A DNA stretch of 64,000 nt from Scolanthus callimorphus (lineage: Eukaryota > Cnidaria > Anthozoa > Actiniaria > Edwardsiidae). Shown piece after piece: positions 41,078-51,764 of this stretch; within the stretch, counting starts at the first letter, position 1; each line of letters opens with the position of its first letter. Both the position numbers and the translations under genes were made by a program. The notes below the pieces were generated by a model. That model made no database searches and was not told where the DNA came from. It saw nothing but the letters and a program-made list of their open reading frames with translations. Where the stretch lies: NCBI GenBank assembly GCA_033964015.1, contig JAWWUD010000061.1:675001-739000 (forward strand), given 5' to 3'.

Positions 41078-41632
41078 GCGCAGGCGCGTGTTACGACACT
41101 GACTTTCTTCAGGTAGACTGGGCTTCGGACATGCCTGAGTGTGTAAATTTACTGTGCGACTACGTCAACCGGGCCATCCCGTAAAAAGTTTGTCATTTAG
41201 AGATTCAAACCATTTTAAGCAAATTTGATACCTGCAATACGACTGACGATGAGTAATTAAGTGTTTTGAAGTTATTTCTGCCCATAATTTCCACAATTGT
41301 TACGAGAAAAGCGATATTTCAGTGTCTCAGATCTCAAGAAAGTCGAGATCCTTTGTTCTGTACTCGCTTTCTGATTGGCTAACTTCTTACAAAATGTCCC
41401 GGTTGACGTAGTCGCACAGTAACACATCAATCTGAAGGAAGTTATGGCCGTAGTGCTTACAGCGCGCAAGTGGGCGCCTTGCTGGCAAAACAAACGGGTT
41501 CACATCCACACGGATAACATGACTACTATGCACGTTCTCAATTTTCACCTTACCGCTTCCTACATTCCTTCAAAGTCTAACACTATAGCTGATGCCTTAT
41601 CGCGCTTACGCAAGCCTTTACCTTTGCTATAG
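41078..41632 (+). pseudogene. RNase H segment of the Ngaro-type element, split by a MITE
   Basis: The first half is recognisable around 41080-41148 and the second around 41427-41632 (VMAVVLTARKWAPCWQNKRV, then IHTDNMTTMHVLN with the catalytic Asp, and ASYIPSKSNTIADALSRL). These are the typical RNase H end motifs. A 268-bp hairpin element interrupts it. Confidence 0.8.
41152..41419. mobile_element. 268-bp MITE inside the retrotransposon
   Basis: Ends CTGTGCGACTACGTCAACCG and its complement, flanked by TA on each side (TTACTGTG at the left, CACAGTAA at the right). Joining the two sides restores the RNase H coding region almost exactly. TA-flanked ends fit a Tc1/mariner-type or similar MITE. 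Confidence 0.8.
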
Positions 41633-41680
41633 AATCGACAGTGGTCACCGTGTGTTGTCCCCAGCGACTCCAGCAATCTC

Positions 41681-42205
41681 TTGACGGGTATACTTCTATC
41701 TATTCGTTGGTCTAAGACTATACAATTCAAGGACAGAACTCTGCGTATTCCGCTTCCACGTATACACGGCTCGCCGCTTTGCCCTGTAGCTGCTGTTGCG
41801 CTCGCTTTCAGGCTCGCATGTAATGCACCTAGCCTCTATCCTGCCTTTTCCTTTCGAAAAGCGACTATAACAAACGAGAGCTTTGCGCCACTGACCTATC
41901 CGGTATTTTTAAAGAAGCTTAGGCAGTCGCTAACTACTCTAGGCATTGATGCGACGCAGTATGCGGGCCACTCTTTTCGGCGTGGGGGCGCAAGCTTTAC
42001 TTTTAATTGCGGCGCTAGCCCTCAATTTATTAAATTTCAAGGCGATTGGAAATCGGACGCGTATTTGTTGTACTTGACTTTAAGCCTTGAGCATAAGCTG
42101 GCAACTGTCAACAGTATAAGTTCAAAATCAGGGATCTCATTTAGGAGGGTTCTTTCACTTTTTCACAGTCTTGTGTGTATATATTCCGTGTCCGTAACGT
42201 TGTAG
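41681..42205 (+). pseudogene. Tyrosine recombinase (C-terminal catalytic part) of the Ngaro-type element
   Basis: The catalytic residues of tyrosine recombinases are visible: Arg in LLSIRWSKTI, His-x-x-Arg in YAGHSFRRGGASF, and Tyr in DAYLLYLTLS. DIRS and Ngaro elements use such an enzyme instead of a DDE integrase. The N-terminal part of the domain is missing, because the sequence passes from the end of RNase H to the first catalytic Arg in about 70 bp. Confidence 0.88.
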
Positions 42206-43078
42206 TGCGGGGTTTCTTGTTTGGGCTCTTTGGAAGGTTTCTTTACTCGAATGTAATATAAACATGTACACATACATAAACATACATCTGGTCATATATC
42301 TAATTTTAAATAAACACCAGGGAAGCCCAAACCGAAACCCTGTGTCCTTTTATATGTCGTTTGATCAATTGAATGAAAAAGATTTAAGGTTTTTTATTCG
42401 CCAGATTAATAAAGGTTTAAAGCTAGATTGTAGATAGTGCTCTAATGTACGTGTTCCGCTCCGTATCATGTAAGACCGCAAGAATGTATCATTTATGCGC
42501 CAAAGGAAATGGGTGGGTTTGGCGGCTTTGCCGCGGTATGCGATGGACTGTATTTGTACTCGGGTTGCGCTGTTAGGACCTCAGTTGTTCTATCTCGCGT
42601 GCGCTTTTAACTTCCCACCCACCCACCCCTTTGTCTGCGGCGTTTATTATACTATCCCTGGTAACATATTTGTGTAATCCAAGTGTTGGAAGGTTTCTTT
42701 ACTCGAATGTAAACATGTACACATACATAAACATACATCTGGTCATATATCTAATATAAAATAAACACCAGGGAAGCCCAAACCGAAACCCTGTGTCCTT
42801 TTATATGTCGTTTGATCAATTGATTGAAAAAGATTTAATTTCTAAAAAAAAAATTAAGGAGCCAATTTTTTCTCACCTGATTTGGGTTTCATTTGCTATC
42901 ATCATGGCAGGTAAATAAAATACATTTTTGAAACATATCAATTCTGACAAAAATTCCATCCTTAAAAAAATTGGGTTAAACTAGTGCCATGCTCCTCCCC
43001 ACCAGATTACTTTAGCTGCAAACTACACATATGTTGTGAAAGGGTATTGATACTAGATTCACATGATACAAGTTTCAT

Positions 43079-43286
43079 CGTGGCGATATTCACCAGAAAA
43101 AAAAAATAAACAAGATCTTGTGGCAATATTTCGGCTTACTTCAAAACCATCATCAGGCCAAATAGTTTTCAAATAGCTTTCAACTATTTATAATGTACGC
43201 GCTCCTTTTTACATTCATTGGCCTGATGATGGTTTTGAAGTAAACCGAAATATCGCCACAAGATCTTGGTGAATATCGCCACGATG
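43079..43286. mobile_element. Hairpin element (TCGTGGCGATATTCACCA)
   Basis: The arms pair: CATCGTGGCGATATTCACCA near 43077 with TGGTGAATATCGCCACGATG ending near 43286, and TTACTTCAAAACCATCATCA with TGATGATGGTTTTGAAGTAA. No coding capacity. Confidence 0.7.
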
Positions 43287-43379
43287 AAACTTTCACTATT
43301 CGGATGGACATTCATCCTTTACTGGCTAATAAACCCAGTCAATTTAGCGGGACAGAATTAAGTTCGACGTTTGAAACGG

Positions 43380-43621
43380 GCCCAACGCATGCTCATTTCG
43401 AGTTCGATCTGTCGGCCCGGTCGGGTTTGCTGTGGTGACGTCATCGTTTTCAGATAGCATCGTTTTCACCCGTCCACACTAGAAAACAGCGTTTTCAAAT
43501 CGCTCCATTCTTGAAATCGTTTTCGGATTGATCCGTTTTCGGCGTTGTAGTGTGGACGATAGCCGTGTCCGGAGCAAAAAGTATCCGTTTTCGTTTGAAA
43601 ACGGAGTAGTGTGGACGGGGT
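43380..43621. mobile_element. MITE-like repeat with GAAAACGGA/GTGTGGACG words (copy 2)
   Basis: This is an inverted relative of the 25.56-25.99 kb repeat, ending GGAGTAGTGTGGACGGGGTC. Shared words include GGTCGGGTTTGCTGTGGTGA and ATCCGTTTTCG. Confidence 0.7.
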
Positions 43622-43662
43622 CTAAGACACATTGGGAAACCACTGATATGAGACCCGTCTAA

Positions 43663-43960
43663 AGGTCGGTTTACACTTGCGATTTTTGTTGCAATTGTCG
43701 CGGCGATTCTTCTCGCGCGAGTTGAAATTCCAACTCTCTTGTGTAAACGAGATGCAAATCCGGTGAGATTTCTGTGCTCTCTTTTCTTCAAATCGCATGA
43801 AGTTGCAAAGAATTTCGAACATGTTTGAAATCTCCGCGATTGCCCCGAGTGTAGCACCTAGTTTACTTAGTGATTTTGAGTTGACGCGTACGTGCGAGAA
43901 AAATCGCCGCGACTCGCGCCACAAAAATTGTGGCGAAAAATTGCAAGTGTAAACGGGCCT
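43663..43960. mobile_element. 298-bp MITE with TAA target duplication
   Basis: Ends AGGTCGGTTTACACTTGCGA and TTGCAAGTGTAAACGGGCCT are inverted. Both sides carry TAA (43660-43662 and 43961-43963), the duplication made by PIF/Harbinger-type elements. The interior repeats GCGGCGATT/AATCGCCGC-type words. Non-autonomous. Confidence 0.75.
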
Positions 43961-44029
43961 TAATGCAAAGACCTGAAAGAAAATTATTATATCATATATA
44001 CCAAGTGTCAAAGTTCACTTTTTATGTAA

Positions 44030-44140
44030 AGTTTACAGAATGAGCGGCCGTGCTGTATCGGGTTTACAAACACAAGCGCGCAGCGCGAGTGTTTGTGGAC
44101 CCGATACAGCACAGACGCGGATTCTGTAAACGGCTTCTAA
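44030..44140. repeat. Short hairpin element
   Basis: GTTTACAGAATGAGCGGCCG and TGTATCGGGTTTACAAACAC pair with GTGTTTGTGGACCCGATACA and CGCGGATTCTGTAAAC. The loop is TAGC-free and GC-rich (AAGCGCGCAGCGCGAG). Confidence 0.65.
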
Positions 44141-44469
44141 AACCTAACCCTGCAGCGACTATTTTGAAAAGAAAGTACTCTTGAGCAGAGTAGAAAATAG
44201 TTTTATATTTGGAGCTCTCTAACTTTTTTCATTGAAGAAGGCGATAGTTTAATATTAATAACTGAAAGGGCTTCTAAAACCTAACCCTGCGGGTATTATC
44301 TAACTGGAGCCCAATTTTCTTTTACTCAAAAGAGTGTAAACAGCCTACAGCAATCAGCACGTGAATATTACATCGGCCCCACACTCCCCTGGGGTATATT
44401 CAATTCCGCCCCCACGCTTTTAGTTTGTTGACCTGTATTGAGTTACACAGATGAAATCACATGATCATT

Positions 44470-44870
44470 TGAGCGTTCGTGATTGGTAGTTTTGCTCATT
44501 TAGAGTTTTTCATGAGTTTAGAAAGTCTCTTATTGGTCGAGAACGTATCACGTGCACCTGAAGAAATTCGACTGTTTTCTCTTGCGACGACTGGGAGGCA
44601 ACAGTATACACTTAATGACTGCTCTCGAGGGAAACAGCGAGTTTCGAGGGAAAACAAAACTCGCTGTTTCCCGAGGGTGCAGTCATTAAGTGTTTTATTA
44701 TATAGCAAACAGAAAATACGGTAAAAATAGTCCGCCGAAATTTCTTCGATGTCGCCCGCGCGGGCAACAATTTGTAATTGTAGCCCGCGCGGGCTACATT
44801 GAATTTGTAGCCCGCCACGTGATCATGATAGAACCAATCAGAGCGCGCGCTTTGAGCTATATAATAATTA

Positions 44871-44949
<79 letters not shown>

Positions 44950-44952
44950 AGG

Positions 44953-44985
<33 letters not shown>

Positions 44986-45520
44986 ATACCAAATCAGTAG
45001 AACAAAATACGGTAAATTAAGGTTCAAAACGCAATATCGCGCACGAAGCGAACCGCCATTTTGAGAGTTTTCTCAAAACAGTAAATAGTGTTTGATATCT
45101 ACTATTTCAGGAACCAATCAGAGCGCGCGAAAATGACTATTCACTGATTTGGTATATACTAATATACACTTAATGACTGCTTCCGAGGGAAACAGCGAGT
45201 TTTGTTTCCCCGAGAATCTCGATGTTTCCCGAGACGAAGTCGAGGGAAACATCGAGATTCGAGGGAAAACAAAGCTCGCTGTTTCCCGAGGGTGCAGTCA
45301 TTAAGTGTTTTATTATATAGCAAAAAGAAAATACGGTAAACATGGGTAAAAATAGTCCGCCGAAATTTCTCGCTCTAGCGATGTCGCCCGCGCGGGCAAC
45401 AATTTTTTAATTGTAGCCCGCGCGGGCTACATTGGATTTGTAGCCCGCCACGTGACCATGATAGAACCAATCAGAGCGCGCGCTTTGATCGAATAAACAC
45501 GAGCTATATAATAATATGTT
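44470..45520. repeat. Nested palindromic MITEs and a 190-bp direct duplication
   Basis: Two copies of a segment beginning AGAAAATACGGTAAA (44710 and 45327), with CCCGCGCGGGCAACAA and its partner TAGCCCGCGCGGGCTACATT, lie in the same orientation. Each is preceded by a hairpin of the CTTAATGACTGC.../...GCAGTCATTAAG type rich in CGAGGGAAACAGCGAG. Between them is a GGTGGATATATACC palindrome also seen at 31.99 and 32.27 kb. A related hairpin lies at 48.09-48.24 kb. No genes. Confidence 0.7.
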
Positions 45521-45599
45521 TTATTGACCGGGAATAACAAAACCGGAAATCACGGTTCTGAAAAAATGTCCAAACCGGAAACCAAAATCCATCACATTT

Positions 45600-47987
45600 G
45601 AGTTTGACTAATGGTCGTGGGTAGCGGGTACGAAGTCGTGGGTAGCGGGTACGAAGTCGTGGGTGTGGGTACAAAGTCGTGGGTGTGGGTAAGAAGTCGT
45701 GGGTAGGAATTTTTCGGATTTTATTTTTGTGAAATGCGGAATTTTTTAAAAGTATAATTCGCGTTAAGGGTTGTTTTAGTTCTCTTTTTTAAGCTCTTTT
45801 TTTGGCTATCCCCGATGCTTTTAAACAGCAAAATATTGACACATCATTTATATTATGGTTTAGAAAATAACACCTATGTTGTATTGTGAATGTGCGCATC
45901 CTGATTGGTGTTAAAAGGCGTGTTTGTAAGAGACCTGAGAAACACGATTGTCACGCAACGCACGCACGCGCCTTTCAAGTTTTGATCAGTTCTCCCAACA
46001 TCCCCTCAAATGGATGTCCCCAGAGTCTCTCCTGCGAGCAGACAAGCCGTGAAGCTCTGTGTTCGAGAATGGCATCCTTGAAGCTTGATGTCGGGAGCCT
46101 ATGCGCAGTCATCATGTTCACTTTGATAACATTCTAACTAAGAAGGTAATGCAATTAATGCGAATTCAGTGAATTTGGCACCAAAGTTGTGAACGAGATT
46201 TTGATTGGCTCAAATTAGCTATAAAACCAGACATCCAGCTGTATTTGATAACATCTTATGTGATTGTTAAAAAATGTTCGGTTTGTAGTTTAAAATGCCC
46301 CAAAACGTCAGTGAAATCATTTCAAACAGAAAAGCAAATTAAAACAATCAGGTCACGTGACCCGGTCACCCTTAAAATGAGCAGCTTCACCCAAATGATG
46401 CTCAGAAATGAAAAGAGCATATTGATTTTAGTAGAGAGCCCAAATTTGAGCCCGATACAATCCAAACTCAAAGAATGGGAGCAAAAATAAAACTTTCTTT
46501 TTTAATAGGTGTTGTATGATTGGATTGCAAGGCTTGCAAACCAATCATACGAATCCTTGTAAAATAAGCAGTTTTCTTTTTGCTCTCCCTCTTCTTCGCC
46601 TATACATAGTATAGAGCTGAAACTCTGACTTTTTACTAAAATCAATATGCTCTTTTTGGGTGAAGCTGCTCATTTTAAAGGTCACGTGACCTCTTTAGTG
46701 CAAAAGGCCTTCTGCTCAATGCTCGCTTTACTCAAATAAAATTAGATTTTGGTATTTCATGTTCTGTTATATAATAAACAGAACATTACATGACCGCTTG
46801 GAGATTCGAATTTTATCTTCGAGTGTTGAAAATTTATCATGTTTATCTGGTTGTGTTGTGTTTTTTTGTATCCTAGCGCCCATGCATCGCTCCACTGACC
46901 GAAAACTGAATCAAAACAGTCAAAACAGTGTCTAGAAACCGCTCAGAACGAAAGTCTAAATAAAAAGAAACCTATAAAGACACACTCGTTATAAAGACTA
47001 AAGATTGTGAAATCTCCTGAGTCGATTTTAAGCGAATTAGTTCAGTTTGAGCATTTTCTAGCGCCTTCAGGTCGCTTCAGGTTTGATTGTGAAGTCTCGG
47101 AGCTCAGCGAAAATCGAGCCTAAATATCGAGGCAAAAGTGCATTGAAACTTCGTCAACATTGCCCTAGGAAATGTACAATCAATTCAACTCGCCGGGGAA
47201 ATACATACATCTCAGCCAGCAATCCTGTTTCGTCCTGCTCTCTAGTTAGCTATTTCCTGCAGAGGAGAAGAAGTTCAATCGGCAAAGCACGATTTGATCT
47301 GTAACGTCCAAATATTCAAGAGATAGCTAGAATCTCTCCGTGATTTACACATAGGTTTGCCTTTTTCCTTTGTCTCTAAGCACATTTTGCCCCTATAGTG
47401 AGTAAATTCGGTGTAAACTTGGTCAGTAAAGCGAGCGATAAACCAACACTAACGTCCAGCCGTTCAAACTAGTGGGGAGCGTGACATCTGTCACGTTATC
47501 AAGATTTGGCACTTCGATGGTCTCTCAGCAAAATAAAATAAGTAGAAACCACGTCATATTTTGCTGTTTGAAATCACGAGCTGATACTGAAATCAGGGAT
47601 AGCGAACTAAAAAAATACCCCTTAACGGGATTTTTTTGTCAAAATCTCAAAAGTCACTTTAATCATATGAATTATACTAAAAAAAACTTGAACTCATTGA
47701 ATTATACTTTTAAAAAAAAATTCCGCATTTCACAAAAAAAAATCCGAAAAATTCCTACCCACGACTTCTTACCCACACCCACGACTTCTTACCCACACCC
47801 ACGACTTCGTACCCACACCCACGACTTCGTACCCACACCCACGACTTCGTACCCACACCCACGACTTCGTACCCACACCCACGACTTCGTACCCACACCC
47901 ACGACTTCGTACCCACACCCACGACTTCGTACCCACACCCACGACTTCGTACCCGCTACCCACGACCCACGACCATTAGTCAAACTC
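45600..47987. mobile_element. 2.39-kb element with 9-bp target duplication and minisatellite ends
   Basis: It is flanked by a perfect 9-bp direct repeat, ATCACATTT (45591-45599 and 47988-47996). The ends are inverted: GAGTTTGACTAATGGTCGTG on the left and its complement on the right. Adjacent to each end is a 20-bp minisatellite (ACGACTTCGTACCCACACCC; few copies on the left, about ten on the right), then inverted ATTCCGCATTTCACAAA-type sequence. A 9-bp duplication is characteristic of Mutator-like elements. Open frames inside (45886-46137, 46245-46490, 47472-48071) show no transposase features. An internal hairpin (TGAGCAGCTTCACCCAAA with TGGGTGAAGCTGCTCA, 46.38/46.66 kb) is a separate nested insertion. 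Confidence 0.8.
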
Positions 47988-48094
47988 ATCACATTTGCAC
48001 GCGCTTTTGCACAATTCATTCACGTAAAAAAAACTCTTCTTTATTCTCTGTTTTTTATTTGTCCCCTTTGACACTTGGTATGATAATAAAGCAC

Positions 48095-48560
48095 TTATTT
48101 ACTGGAACCTCGGGAAAGCAGTATATTTTGTGTTCCCTCGACCGCTAATGTTTCCCTCACCTCCGCTTCGGGAAACATCAGCGGTCTCGGGACCACAAAA
48201 CACACTGTTTCCCTCGGTCCCAGTAATAAGTGTTAATTGTGGCTTTGTCATGCGTTTGCAAGTCACGCAAACCATTATTGACACGGTAACCAAATACATC
48301 AAATAAACCATTAAAATTTCAGAATTGAGGGGCACTTTAACGGCCCATCACCAACCGGGAGCCTTTGCGCCCCGTTTTCCTTTGTTTTCAAATTGATCCA
48401 TTGTTTTTCGGCTGCTCTGATTGGCTAAGAGTCCGCAAAGGCTCTCTGGACAACCGTTTAACGGAGGGGATGGTGTCCATTAACTAATATTCTGTTCTGT
48501 TCGATTTGGGGCCCCTGTGGTGGGCCATAACTAAGACAAACTGTAATGTCCATCGGCCCA
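48095..48560. repeat. Cluster of MITE fragments
   Basis: 48095-48240 is a hairpin (AGCACTTATTTACTGG.. with ..CCAGTAATAAGTGTT; GATGTTTCCC words). 48340-48440 resembles one end of the complete MITE at 61685-61803 (GGCCCATCACCAACCGGGAG). 48430-48550 is an inverted relative of 58860-58980 (TCTGTTCGATTTGGGGCCCC). Confidence 0.65.
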
Positions 48561-48640
48561 GTAAAATGTGGTTCATCTAGTCAAACCTGTATTGTTAGAT
48601 CTTTTATCTATAGGCTTGTCAGAATCTTCCTAATAGAAGC

Positions 48641-48970
48641 TGGCAAAGGTTGTTACTATTTGAAGAAAAAGACCTGAAAAAGACTCGAGAAGAAAGGTGA
48701 TGGCCGACTCTCTCTTCAAAATAGGGCAGCAGGGGTTTTGACTTTTTTGCTTTGACGAATTATGAAAAAAGGTCGAGAGATCTACTGGATGAGCTATCAT
48801 GGGACTAAAACTCGCAGTAAACATAGCTTCAAATATAGAGGCACTGTCCTATGGAATGGCGTCCCAAATTCTATAAAAAAAAGTCCTTGTATGGTTTCAG
48901 GTCGGAGATTGAGAGATTTTTAAAATAGGCACTTATAGTTTTGATTATTATTCTTATTATTGTTGTATTT
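48641..48970 (+). mobile_element. LINE 3' end relic
   Basis: The plus-strand frame near 48815-48925 reads HSFKYRGTVLWNGVPNSIKK, the YRG..LWN.LP.SI motif ending many CR1/L2-type ORF2 proteins, followed by a stop. Upstream frames are broken. A T/A-rich 3' region follows. Confidence 0.65.
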
Positions 48971-49304
48971 AGATATTACATGTATGTATTATATATGCTC
49001 TTGCGAAGAACATTTTAATGATTGAGACAACCGTGTCGCCAACAAATGTAGCGCGCGTGCTCTAGTACTGCAATGCGATATGACGCAATAAACAATTCTA
49101 TGCTGACTTACTCGCGCGCAACAAGACACTTTAGGGAGGGCCAACCTTAATTCTTCAAAATGCTGCACAAGAGCGAAATTGGTCTGAAGTGAATCTTGGC
49201 AAACGAATGCACGATGCACTGAAAGAAGCTAAGTGAGCTTATTTTGCCAAATAGAGTCCGTTCGCTATCGACATAAGTAGATCGTAAGAAGCTAAGGAAA
49301 CAAG

Positions 49305-49781
49305 ATGGCGACAAGGGTACATAGGATGCTCAATTGGATGAAGGAGCCCGGGCCGAATAACAGCCGACGAAACAAGCTTCATGTTTTTTGCGCCGCGGTG
49401 ATAATACTGGGAGTGGTAATAGTCACGGCATCATTGTTACCCGAGGATGAAAATGGGATGAAGTTTCTGCATCACTTTCGCCAATTACGCAACTTAGGAT
49501 TCTTGCTTATTGCTGTTGGTTCGACAGTGCTAGTTATCATGCATTCACGCAAAACAGGAAGGGGAGGGCAGGAGAACACCTCAGAGAGCAGTACTGTGCA
49601 GCAAGCTCCGGTCAACCAGCCTCCCTACCCCTCCACTGGTCAGTATGAGAATTGGTCTGTTGGAGCAAGTCAACCTGTCAATCAAGACTGGATTCCTCCT
49701 CCACCATCCTATGATCAGTCATGCGCAGTACAGGTAGACACCCCACGAGCACGGTCACAAAGAGCATGCATACTACAGTAA
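49305..49781 (+). CDS. Two-pass membrane protein with PPxY motif, 158 aa, intronless
   Basis: The frame starts in a good context (AAGATGG). Residues 26-46 (LHVFCAAVIILGVVIVTASL) and 61-81 (LRNLGFLLIAVGSTVLVIMH) are two membrane helices separated by a short loop (PEDENGMKF). The C-terminal tail is rich in Pro/Gln/Asn and carries WIPPPPSYDQS, a PPxY motif of the kind bound by WW domains of Nedd4-type ubiquitin ligases. An AATAAA signal lies at 49864-49869, 83 bp after the stop. The architecture is like small vertebrate 2-TM proteins with PPxY tails, but I do not recognise the family. It is probably real: good context, sensible topology and a downstream poly(A) signal. Lack of introns could mean a retrocopy. 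Confidence 0.7.
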   Translation: MATRVHRMLNWMKEPGPNNSRRNKLHVFCAAVIILGVVIVTASLLPEDENGMKFLHHFRQLRNLGFLLIAVGSTVLVIMHSRKTGRGGQENTSESSTVQQAPVNQPPYPSTGQYENWSVGASQPVNQDWIPPPPSYDQSCAVQVDTPRARSQRACILQ

Positions 49782-51764
49782 ACATACACATCTTCCTAGT
49801 CTTTTTTATTTTATAAGTGGATTCTCGGTTATTCTGAGTACTGGCTAGAAAACACAATACTACAATAAAAAACTTCTACTGGGCTCTAGTAGTGTGGGTG
49901 TCATGCAACAGCTCAAATGATACACTAGTAACGCTGCAGTTTAGCCCATTGGGGGATATTACGGGAATTCCCGGAGTCACTCATTTAATTCTAGGACGTT
50001 TCAAATGTAGTCAATATATTATTTCCCATCAGAATTATTCTATAATTTTGTATGGCAATTGTCAGTGGACAGGGTTTTTCATATAACGTCTTTAAAAAAC
50101 CGTAAACTCCAGAGGGGTCAGGGTAGAAAAATGAAATTGTAAATTAACGACTTTTTTTTATTAACAATTCCCATCTCTGAAAATGAAATATTATGTCAAC
50201 ATTCTTTGTCACCTACGGAAGGGATTGGAAATTCCGGAGGGGCGGGGGCGTCAATCTACCTGATCTTTTCCATACAAATACTGTATTGTTCTTCGGAAAG
50301 TTTTACAGCTGTTTTAAGTATTCTGCGAACTCTCGAGATCGATTTCCACCGTCAAACCGCATTGCTGGCGTCCGTCAATCAAACTTTGAAACTCTTTGGA
50401 ATACATAGAATTCAGTTTTTGCCATCCCAGTAAAATGCCCCAACACACAGCATCTTTTACTAGCTTTTTCTAAACAAAGGGCATAACTTACGGTCGGCTA
50501 AGACTCAAATTAGACCCGAGAAATTGATTGACGGAAGCCAGAACGCCAATGGAAGTCCAACGCGAGAGTTCGCAGAATACTCAAAACAGCTGTAATCCGA
50601 TTCCATCCGCTCATTAACAGAAGCAGATACGCCAAATTTGTATTCGTTTGACAGATAAAAGGTTCATCTACAGCTCTACAAACCTAGATAGTTATTTTGG
50701 CTATTCTCAATGAACGACACCGACGACCGTGTGGAATCTGGTACTCGCAAGCCGAAGACAAACCGAGCGCGAACGAAAATAGCCGAGAGTTAGCGACGAC
50801 TAAACGGCTTTGCAACAAGAAGCTCCGATCCTTTCCGTGTCTTGTCCGTGGTTACTCGAGGCTGTACGGGTTCTTACGTCAGAACATGTGCTAAAAGTGA
50901 TGAGCTTGTTGTTCTGTCAGCGAGGATTTCAGTTTCCCCGGAGCATTCGGCGAGATGCGAGCTTTGCTGAAGGTCCAACAAATTAGAAAGGTTAAAGAAT
51001 TGTTCACTTTACTATCCAATACAGAGGAAAAACTAGTTACTCAGGTATATTAAGGCATGGGTGTCTTTCAAAAAAATGCGAAAAATACTGAAAAAAATTC
51101 TCTAGGGTAGATAAAATATCTTCTGTAGAATGTTTTTCGTTAAGGTTGGTACACCCGGTGTGACGTTTCATTTGATGTATTTGGTTACCATGCCAACGGG
51201 TTGCGTGACTTGTAAAAGCGTGACAAAGGCACAATTTTCTTTCAGTCCTCTGCATTCGATGGGGGTCATACCAATGGTTTCCCAATGGGTCTTATTATGA
51301 CCAGTGTCGGGCGTATATTACCATTCCAACGAGGATGGGTGTCCAAGTTATCCACATTTTAAGAAAAGGAGAGGTATCATATTACATCATCACAAAAAAG
51401 GCTATCCTAAAAAACATTTCCAGCCATCCTCGTTGGATCAATAATCTACACTATATAACAAACACTAAAATGCACTCTGGGGAACGATTTTGCTTTTCCC
51501 CATTGAATGCAGAGGCCATTTTCCTAGAAATTAAGTTTAAGGTCAGAGGTCATGCATTTGTTGCCATAGAGACCAACATTGGTGAAAATGTTTGAGAATG
51601 ATCAAAGGTATTCAAATGTAGATTGTTTGGATCCCTCAGAGGCATTGGTTTTGAGATGGACCACCCCCCTCAGTTTTACGTCCGCCATTTTGGATCGGGC
51701 TTCCGCCCAGGCCTTAACATACCTGAGTACTGGAAGAGTGTTGCACTTGTATGTCGAGAGCTCG
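49782..51764. other. Interval, no gene recognised
   Basis: Apart from the inverted repeat at 50.30-50.60 kb, short open frames here look random. A small inverted pair (CCAACGAGGATGG at 51326 with CCATCCTCGTTGG at 51425) lies beside the fold-back element. Confidence 0.45.
50300..50600. repeat. Inverted repeat of about 290 bp
   Basis: TTTACAGCTGTTTTAAGTAT and TGCGAACTCTCG (50303-50337) pair with CGAGAGTTCGCAGAATACTC and AAAACAGCTGTAA (50563-50597). The inner part also pairs (TCCGTCAATCAA with TTGATTGACGGA). Confidence 0.65.

Larger units (their letters stand above)
39904..42838 (+). mobile_element. Ngaro/DIRS-type tyrosine-recombinase retrotransposon, decayed
   Basis: It shows the split direct repeats of Ngaro-type elements. 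A1 (39904-40061) matches A2 (42387-42543), both starting GGTTTTT.ATT.TTCGC and ending CCGCGGTATGCGA. B1 (42231-42386) matches B2 (42687-42838), both starting TGGAAGGTTTCTTTACTCGA. Order is A1-coding-B1-A2-B2. Between them are reverse transcriptase, RNase H and tyrosine recombinase segments. The copy is dead: a frameshift near 40200, stop codons, a MITE inside RNase H, and missing sequence between RNase H and the recombinase. Confidence 0.9.

Noticed and set aside
47472..48071. 199-codon frame with repeated THDFVPTP residues
   Set aside because: It is the translation of the 20-bp terminal minisatellite of the 9-bp-duplication element; no non-repeat part has motifs.
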